Shown here piece after piece: positions 34,989 through 39,922 of a stretch of 39,922 nucleotides of DNA. The stretch is from Prevotella sp. Lineage in GTDB: Bacteria; Bacteroidota; Bacteroidia; Bacteroidales; Bacteroidaceae. Position 1 is the first letter of the stretch. Every line of letters begins with the position of its first letter. Where the stretch lies: assembly GCA_017474515.1 (NCBI GenBank), contig JAFVHN010000031.1, positions 1 through 39,922 of the forward strand. The letters are read 5' to 3'. Made by a program: the position numbers and the translations under genes. The notes beneath the pieces are model-generated. The model was not told where the DNA came from and did no database searches. It saw only the letters and a program-made list of their open reading frames with translations.

Positions 34989-35363
34989 TTAGCCCTCCTT
35001 TTTTGATTTGTTAATGTCGGAATTCACAATCATGGCCTTGTAGTCTTTCAGCACGCGCTTCGACATCTTGATGGTGAGACTCTGGCGGTAGTTGGTAAGA
35101 ATGAGCTGCTGCTTCGACACGTTCACGTCGTAGAGGAACAGCTGGTTGATGATGATGCTGCGGCCCAGGCGCACAAAGGGGCACCGCTCACGATAGGTGT
35201 TGCGGATGAGGGTTTCAAAATTGGTGAGGCCCACCGACAAAGTGGCCTTCGCACCGCCCATGTAGGCAATGTTGATGTAGTTGCCGTCGGCCTTGACGTA
35301 GGCAATCTGCTCAAGGTCGATGATTACCAGCTCGTCGCGGTTGTTGATGAAAAGTTTCTTCAT
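34989..35363 (-). CDS. Stand-alone LytTR DNA-binding protein
   Basis: The protein has 124 residues, almost entirely one LytTR domain: ELVIIDLEQIAYVKADGNYI near the start, LTNFETLI, CPFVRLGRSIIINQLFLYDV and QSLTIKMSKRVLKDYK. LytTR domains normally bind direct repeats upstream of target genes. There is no receiver domain, so activity is probably controlled by something other than a histidine kinase, possibly by phosphorylation from this locus. It is the first gene of the - strand signalling operon and may regulate it. The tail is lysine-rich. Confidence 0.9.
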   Translation of the reverse strand: MKKLFINNRDELVIIDLEQIAYVKADGNYINIAYMGGAKATLSVGLTNFETLIRNTYRERCPFVRLGRSIIINQLFLYDVNVSKQQLILTNYRQSLTIKMSKRVLKDYKAMIVNSDINKSKKEG

Positions 35364-35518
35364 AGATTTTATTTTTTTAAATTTTGTTTTTTATCGTTTG
35401 ATGGATGCATCGCGACATGGTGCGGTGTGTGTTTCCACGGGCCGACAATGCCGGCCTTCATGCCTGCCGGGGCAACGCTTATACGCCTTTGCAACGGCTT
35501 CCACGTCGAATTACTTTG

Positions 35519-35526
35519 CAAAAATA
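35519..35526 (-). promoter_or_regulatory. Candidate -7 box (TATTTTTG) for the LytTR-FHA-caspase-FHA-PP2C operon
   Basis: On the - strand TATTTTTG fits TAnnTTTG and lies about 155 bp before the LytTR start. No good -33 box is seen at the right distance. In the divergent gap 35364-35854 this, a short GTTCAG-type repeat and a second -7 box on the + strand are the only features I find. Confidence 0.5.
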
Positions 35527-35653
35527 TATAAATTTTACATAAAAACCTATCTTTCGGCCGTTTTTTTTGTCAACTGTGCCGTTTTTCTTATAAAAGTGGC
35601 GATTTGGGTGACGATATTCATCATCCACGAGCACAGCTTTTCAAATGGGGTTT

Positions 35654-35679
35654 AGTAGTTCGGAAGTTCAGACGATAGA
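35654..35679. repeat. Single arm of the AGGAGTTCAG-type repeat
   Basis: GTAGTTCGGAAGTTCAGACG followed by ATAG matches, with a few changes, the arms of the inverted repeat at 14434-14555 (GTAGTTCAGGAGTTCAGACA). A weaker relative, GAAGTTTGGGAGTTTAGACG, lies at 34262-34281 between two signalling genes. Confidence 0.6.
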
Positions 35680-35772
35680 GGAGTGTACTTTATTTCACTC
35701 TTCTCTTTGTTAAAAAAGGATAATTATGCAACAATTATTTATCCGCATCCCCGTAAATAGTGAAATTATAGG

Positions 35773-35780
35773 TACTTTTG
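35773..35780 (+). promoter_or_regulatory. -7 box (TACTTTTG) for the 743-residue secreted protein gene
   Basis: TACTTTTG fits TAnnTTTG and lies 74 bp before the start at 35855. It argues against the in-frame upstream start at 35726, which it would leave untranscribed. No clear -33 box is present. Confidence 0.55.
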
Positions 35781-35854
35781 CAGCCATGTTTAAACAAACC
35801 TTTTGGCATTTGTCACTCACGACACGACGTGAAATCATCAACTTTTTACATATT

Positions 35855-38086
35855 ATGAAAGAAAAGACATTACTTTTGGTCTTCATGCTGCTCTCGCTGG
35901 CCATTGGCGCTCAGGCAGGAATGAAGACAACCTTCAAAGGGAGTTTTATCAATGCCGACACAAGCGGCTGGCAAGCACAAACTACCATGGCCGACGAGGA
36001 CGATGGCGACGAAGACACGCCGGTGGTTGACGGGCTGATGATCATCGGACTCGACAACGTGGGGCGGTGGGCACTGCTGGAAAGCCCCTACGCCGTGGAC
36101 TTCGGGCAGACCAACGAGCTGGCCAGCATGCTGTTCTATGTGGAAAACGGCAGCTCGGAAACCTTCACCTTCTCTGAGGTGAACATCTCCGAGGGATTTG
36201 GCGCCTTCCTCGAAATCAACGACGAGGCGGTGGCACTGGCCGACGGACTGCAGGTGGCCGCCGGCGAACAACTTCCGCTATTGTTGGTCATGGCTGCCGA
36301 CACACCAGGGGTGAAGGAGGGCACCATTAGCTTTGCCGGAACCAATTTCCCAACGTTCACCTTCGTGCTGAGCGGTGAGGTGGTAGATAACCAAAAATGG
36401 TTCTGCGACTTCGAAAACGGCATGCCCACCAACATGCTTGCCGGAAAGGCATGGAGCGTGGCAACCTACGACGGCTCCATGATGGCCATGGCCGCCGGCT
36501 ACGACAACCTTACCGACGACGACATGCGCCTCATCACGCCCCGCCTGCTGGTGGAAGAGGGCGAGGTGCTCAACTTCCAAGCCGCCAAAACCGTATATTC
36601 GCCTATTTTCAAAATCTATTACTCCACCGACCGCACCAACTGGTCGTTGCTGAAGGAATACAAGTCAGGCGACTTCAACAATACCAGCATCGGGCAGAGC
36701 GGCGGAATGCCCGTCTATGGGCGCACCGACATGACGCTCGACAATGTTCCTTCTGGCGAGGGCTATCTCTGCTTCGTGGCAAAGAAAGTGAACCTCGACA
36801 ACCTCTACGGATTCACCCTCGTTCCGCTGGCCCACGACCTGTTGTTCACCGATACAACCCTGCCCGAATCGGGCGAGGTAAACACCACATCCACGGCCGT
36901 GGTGAAGGTGAGAAACCTGGGGCAGGACGAGCCGGAAGGCTCCTACACAGCCGAGGTCTTGGTTGACGGACAAGTGGCCGGCACAATCGCCACACCTGAC
37001 ATCACCGCCGGCGAGGAACTGGAATTATCAATTCCCTTTACACCCCACCAGGCCGGCACGTTCACCATCGGCGTGAGGCTGACCTTCGGCGTAGGAACCG
37101 ACGACGAGTGGACTTTGGAAACACAACAGGCTGAAATCACCATCGACGAGGAAACGGCAAAAGGCCAGCTGGTCATCGGCACACCGGGATACTCGCGGTG
37201 GGACAACTACACCACCGGCATTCCCGCACACCGCAACTATGCCCCCGTCGTATCGGAAATCATCTACAAGGCCTCGGCCATCGACCTGAAGAAAGGCTCG
37301 AAAATAAAGAAAATATGGATGAAGGGCGTGAGCACCACCATCACCTCGGTGGAAATGCAGGTGTGGATGGAAAACACCACCGACGAGGCCGTAAACACCC
37401 AGTCGCCCAGGGATGCCTCGGAAATGACGCTCGTATATAACGGCACGCAAATCATCCGCGTGGACGGCTCTTACGCGGAGCCCACCGAGAAATACAAGTT
37501 CAACCTGAAAAACGGCTTCGTTTACGACGGCAACAACCTGCGCATCAGGATGCTCTCGAACAACTATACCCAGTCGCCCATCTTCGTGCAATATGACAAC
37601 AACGCCGGAACGGCCATGACGAAACTGGAGAACGACCCGTGGGACACCGAGGACACCCCAGTGCTCTACATTGAATATGAGAAAGAGGCAACTACCATGA
37701 GCGGACAAGTGACCGACGCCGCCACCGCACAGGCCATTGCCGATGCCACCATTACGCTGACCTCGGGCAACGTCATCTACACCGCCACCACCGACGGCGA
37801 GGGCTGCTACACCATCAACGTGGTGAAAGACCACCTCACCGGCTTCATGGCCACCGCCGAGGCCCGTGGCTACGATAGCGTGACCGAGGCCGTGAGCTTC
37901 GACGACGGCAGCCTGACGCTCAACTTCTCGCTCTCCTCGGCAATGCCCACGGCACTAAAGGGCGCCAATGCCGCCGAAAAGGACCGCAACGCTCTCTACG
38001 ACCTGTCGGGAAGGCGCATCGCCGGCAACGCCATGCCCAAGAAAGGCATCTATGTGAGAAACGGACAGAAGTTCGTAGTGAAATAA
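35855..38086 (+). CDS. Secreted choice-of-anchor/adhesin-like protein with Prevotella-type C-terminal tail
   Basis: The 743-residue protein is called from ATG 35855, giving the signal peptide MKEKTLLLVFMLLSLAIGAQ. Around residues 185-330, KWFCDFENGMPTNM and DDDMRLITPRLLVEEGE then FKIYYSTDRTNWSLL match the choice-of-anchor/cleaved-adhesin jelly-roll pattern. A CARDB-like segment follows (STAVVKVRNLGQDEPEGSY). Near residue 640, GQVTDAATAQAIADATITLT resembles a carboxypeptidase regulatory-like domain. The end, ALYDLSGRRIAGNAMPKKGI then YVRNGQKFVVK, is the exported-protein tail. It is non-catalytic, likely surface-exposed and possibly adhesive. The next gene begins 30 bp downstream and has similar domains, so they form a pair. 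Confidence 0.82.
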   Translation: MKEKTLLLVFMLLSLAIGAQAGMKTTFKGSFINADTSGWQAQTTMADEDDGDEDTPVVDGLMIIGLDNVGRWALLESPYAVDFGQTNELASMLFYVENGSSETFTFSEVNISEGFGAFLEINDEAVALADGLQVAAGEQLPLLLVMAADTPGVKEGTISFAGTNFPTFTFVLSGEVVDNQKWFCDFENGMPTNMLAGKAWSVATYDGSMMAMAAGYDNLTDDDMRLITPRLLVEEGEVLNFQAAKTVYSPIFKIYYSTDRTNWSLLKEYKSGDFNNTSIGQSGGMPVYGRTDMTLDNVPSGEGYLCFVAKKVNLDNLYGFTLVPLAHDLLFTDTTLPESGEVNTTSTAVVKVRNLGQDEPEGSYTAEVLVDGQVAGTIATPDITAGEELELSIPFTPHQAGTFTIGVRLTFGVGTDDEWTLETQQAEITIDEETAKGQLVIGTPGYSRWDNYTTGIPAHRNYAPVVSEIIYKASAIDLKKGSKIKKIWMKGVSTTITSVEMQVWMENTTDEAVNTQSPRDASEMTLVYNGTQIIRVDGSYAEPTEKYKFNLKNGFVYDGNNLRIRMLSNNYTQSPIFVQYDNNAGTAMTKLENDPWDTEDTPVLYIEYEKEATTMSGQVTDAATAQAIADATITLTSGNVIYTATTDGEGCYTINVVKDHLTGFMATAEARGYDSVTEAVSFDDGSLTLNFSLSSAMPTALKGANAAEKDRNALYDLSGRRIAGNAMPKKGIYVRNGQKFVVK

Positions 38087-38116
38087 AACCGCGACAACCA
38101 TTCAACCGACCATCAA

Positions 38117-39922
38117 ATGAAGAAATTACAACTGTGGCCGTCAGCCACTTTCCCCCTTGTCCCCTTATGCCGCAATACCATTGCGGCCACCCTGCTCCTA
38201 CTTATGCTGGCATTGCCAACTCTCGGCGGCACCAAAACAGACTCCTACCAGCCGAAAATCATTGCCGGAGTGGTGAAAGCCGACTCCTGGACCATGAACA
38301 ACAACCGCGAGGGCATCTACGAACTCAACGTGCAGGGCAGCGGAACCCTCACCCAACTCAACGACGGGCAGGACAAGCTATTGGCACCGCTGGGAGGTGC
38401 CGTCTATTATGGTGGAAAGATGCACGGCATCCACTTCGTGCAATCCGACGACCCGCTGAACGAAAGTGGCATCACCTATAGCATCTGCAACGTGGCATAC
38501 AACATGGACAACTGGCAGCAGACGGGAAAAAAATGGCTCTCGGAAGCCTATGCCAACTTGATTTCGAGCTGTGGTCTGACCACCGACCCGCTGACGGGCC
38601 AGCACTACGGCATCTTCTATAACTTCGGGCTCAACTTCGAGGTGTTGGGGCTCAGGCTGGCAACCATCGATTTTGACAACACCGACAGCCAGGGAGCACC
38701 GCGTCGCGAAATCGTGGACAACATCGACACGCATTTCGCCGCCATCACCTTCGACACCACGGGAACTCTCTACGGCGTGGGCACCGACGGTTTTCTCTAC
38801 ACCATCGACCCCGTGACGGCGGAAGTGACACTTGTCGGCGACCTCGGAATAAGCAACATTTCCTCTTATCCGAGCAGCATGACGTGCGACCCGAAAACAG
38901 GGAAAATCTACTGGAGCGTGGTGCTCAGCGAAAGTGCCAGGCTGAAAAGCTATCTCTATGAAATCAGCACAAGGTCCGGCACACCGCAGGCCACGCGCCT
39001 CATGGCGGTGCCCGACAATGCCTTCCTGGTGAACATGTATATTGCCCCGCCGCAGGCTGCCGATGGTGCCCCGGCCGCCGCTGAGGACCTTATTGTCACC
39101 ACCGAGGGCGAAAGCACCACGGCCACCGTCGCCTTCACGTCGCCCACCGCCACCTACGACGGCGGCACGCTCAGCGGAACACTCAACTACACGGTGAAGG
39201 CCAACGGAAACACGGTGAAAAGCGGCACCTGCCAGCCCGGACAGGCCGTCAGCATTTCGGCAACGCTGCCCCTGGGCGACGTCATTGTTTCGGTAACGGT
39301 GAGCAACGCCGCCGGCAACAGCCCCGCTGCCGAGACGCAAATCTACGTGGGACCGGCAACGCCCGGTGCACCGCTCAACGTGACGTTCCTCTACGACTAC
39401 GACACCCACACCAGCCATGTCAGCTGGACCGCTCCGGCCCAAGGCACCAATGGCAGCACCCTCCAACCCGCCAACCTCACTTACAATGTTTATAGGATGG
39501 AGGACGGCGTGAAAGTGGCATCGGCCATGAGCGGCACCACGTTCAGCGAGCCGTTCTCGCCTTCCACGCTCGCCTCTTACTACTACAAAGTGGAGGCCAT
39601 CCACAAAAACCAGATGACCGGCGAGAGCACCGAGAGCAACCGTGCCGTGGCCGGACCGCCGCTTAACGTTCCCTTCAGCCAGACATTCTCCAGCCAACAA
39701 GACTTCAACATGATGACGGTGGTTGACGCCAACAGCGACGGCGACACATGGAAATGGTCGAAGAGCCTGAGCGGAAACGGAACGGCAGAGTTCTATTCGT
39801 CGAAGAAAAACGATGCCGACGACTGGCTGCTCACCCCGCCCGTGATGCTCAACGGCGGCGAACGCTACATCCTTTCGTTTGAGGCCAACACCGGCACATG
39901 GGGCTCCTACGACATCATAGAG
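38117..39922 (+). CDS. Large secreted protein with fibronectin-III-like and choice-of-anchor domains (3' partial)
   Basis: The frame starts at ATG 38117 and stays open for 602 codons to the window edge. Residues about 40-320 look like a propeller-type segment (GTLYGVGTDGFLYTIDPVTA, MTCDPKTGKIYWSVVLS). Then come fibronectin-III-like domains (APAAAEDLIVTTEGESTTAT; PGAPLNVTFLYDYDTHTSHV; YNVYRMEDGVKV; YYKVEAIHKN). The last part (FSQTFSSQQDFNMMTVVDAN, DDWLLTPPVMLNGGERYILS) is a choice-of-anchor J jelly roll like that of the preceding gene. The N-terminal region before the hydrophobic core is unusual: it is longer than a normal signal peptide and contains an in-frame copy of a repeat also found between genes at 13071-13115. 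Confidence 0.8.
   Translation, partial: MKKLQLWPSATFPLVPLCRNTIAATLLLLMLALPTLGGTKTDSYQPKIIAGVVKADSWTMNNNREGIYELNVQGSGTLTQLNDGQDKLLAPLGGAVYYGGKMHGIHFVQSDDPLNESGITYSICNVAYNMDNWQQTGKKWLSEAYANLISSCGLTTDPLTGQHYGIFYNFGLNFEVLGLRLATIDFDNTDSQGAPRREIVDNIDTHFAAITFDTTGTLYGVGTDGFLYTIDPVTAEVTLVGDLGISNISSYPSSMTCDPKTGKIYWSVVLSESARLKSYLYEISTRSGTPQATRLMAVPDNAFLVNMYIAPPQAADGAPAAAEDLIVTTEGESTTATVAFTSPTATYDGGTLSGTLNYTVKANGNTVKSGTCQPGQAVSISATLPLGDVIVSVTVSNAAGNSPAAETQIYVGPATPGAPLNVTFLYDYDTHTSHVSWTAPAQGTNGSTLQPANLTYNVYRMEDGVKVASAMSGTTFSEPFSPSTLASYYYKVEAIHKNQMTGESTESNRAVAGPPLNVPFSQTFSSQQDFNMMTVVDANSDGDTWKWSKSLSGNGTAEFYSSKKNDADDWLLTPPVMLNGGERYILSFEANTGTWGSYDIIE
38147..38190 (+). repeat. Short hairpin repeat, copy inside the signal-peptide region of the last gene
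   Basis: The segment reads pyrimidine-rich sequence, then GCCGCAATACCATTGCGGCC, and matches the reverse complement of 13071-13115 over about 43 bp with few differences. It encodes roughly residues 11-25 (TFPLVPLCRNTIAAT), just before the hydrophobic LLLLMLALP. The insertion keeps the reading frame. Confidence 0.65.

Noticed and set aside
26324-35363. Assignment of the signalling locus as a type VI secretion or TerY-P regulatory cluster
   Set aside because: No tss, vgr, hcp, vWA or ter-like gene is present in the window, so the shared PP2C/FHA/kinase parts are not enough.
38378-39700. A 440-codon open frame antisense to the last gene
   Set aside because: The + strand frame has fibronectin-III and choice-of-anchor patterns and runs on to the window edge; the antisense frame has none.

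Overview
The window looks like a chromosomal segment from a gut or oral Bacteroidales bacterium, most likely a Prevotella relative (Prevotellaceae). The evidence is several promoters with the Bacteroidetes sigma-factor -7 box (TAnnTTTG), a BspA-type surface protein, secreted proteins ending in the short Prevotella-style tail (…LDG/LSG…GIYI.NGKK.VVK), and a dense set of polysaccharide-degrading enzymes. No rRNA, tRNA, CRISPR array, insertion sequence or phage gene was seen.

Region 1 (1-9066, + strand) holds the 3' part of a GH78 rhamnosidase fused to a sialidase-like BNR domain, a GH2 glycosidase, and a 1213-residue secreted repeat protein. Region 2 (9617-15667, - strand) is a convergent four-gene operon, in transcription order: GH43-like enzyme, DUF2264 protein, GH43-DUF4861 fusion, GH105 unsaturated-uronyl hydrolase. 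Together these two regions suit breakdown of a rhamnose- and uronic-acid-containing polysaccharide such as a rhamnogalacturonan or a similar pectin or exudate. No SusC/SusD pair, polysaccharide lyase or regulator lies in the window. The region 2 operon is bracketed by two inverted copies of a roughly 220 bp non-coding repeat.

Region 3 (16224-21368, + strand) encodes a DUF4369/thioredoxin-fold lipoprotein without a CxxC motif, a small secreted protein overlapping it, a YARHG-DUF3160 protein and a CapA-like metallophosphatase. Region 4 (about 21430-26210, + strand) is a consensus promoter, a leader of about 390 nt and a 1401-residue five-module BspA-family protein, closed by a terminator.

Region 5 (35363 down to about 26324, - strand) is the most unusual part. 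It encodes, in transcription order: a stand-alone LytTR DNA-binding protein, a FHA-membrane-zinc-ribbon protein, a secreted caspase-like peptidase, a zinc-ribbon-FHA protein, a PP2C phosphatase, an acidic glycine-zipper protein, a Sel1-repeat protein, a protein that is only the N-lobe of a protein kinase, a membrane-anchored kinase-like protein whose catalytic Asp is replaced by Asn, and a secreted esterase. It reads as a Ser/Thr-phosphorylation module (writer-like, eraser and readers) tied to a caspase-like protease and a transcription factor. I know of no described system with this composition.

Region 6 (35855-39922, + strand) has two secreted proteins with choice-of-anchor/adhesin-like domains, the second cut off by the window end. 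Several short non-coding repeats are scattered through the window; one has a copy inside the signal-peptide region of the last gene.
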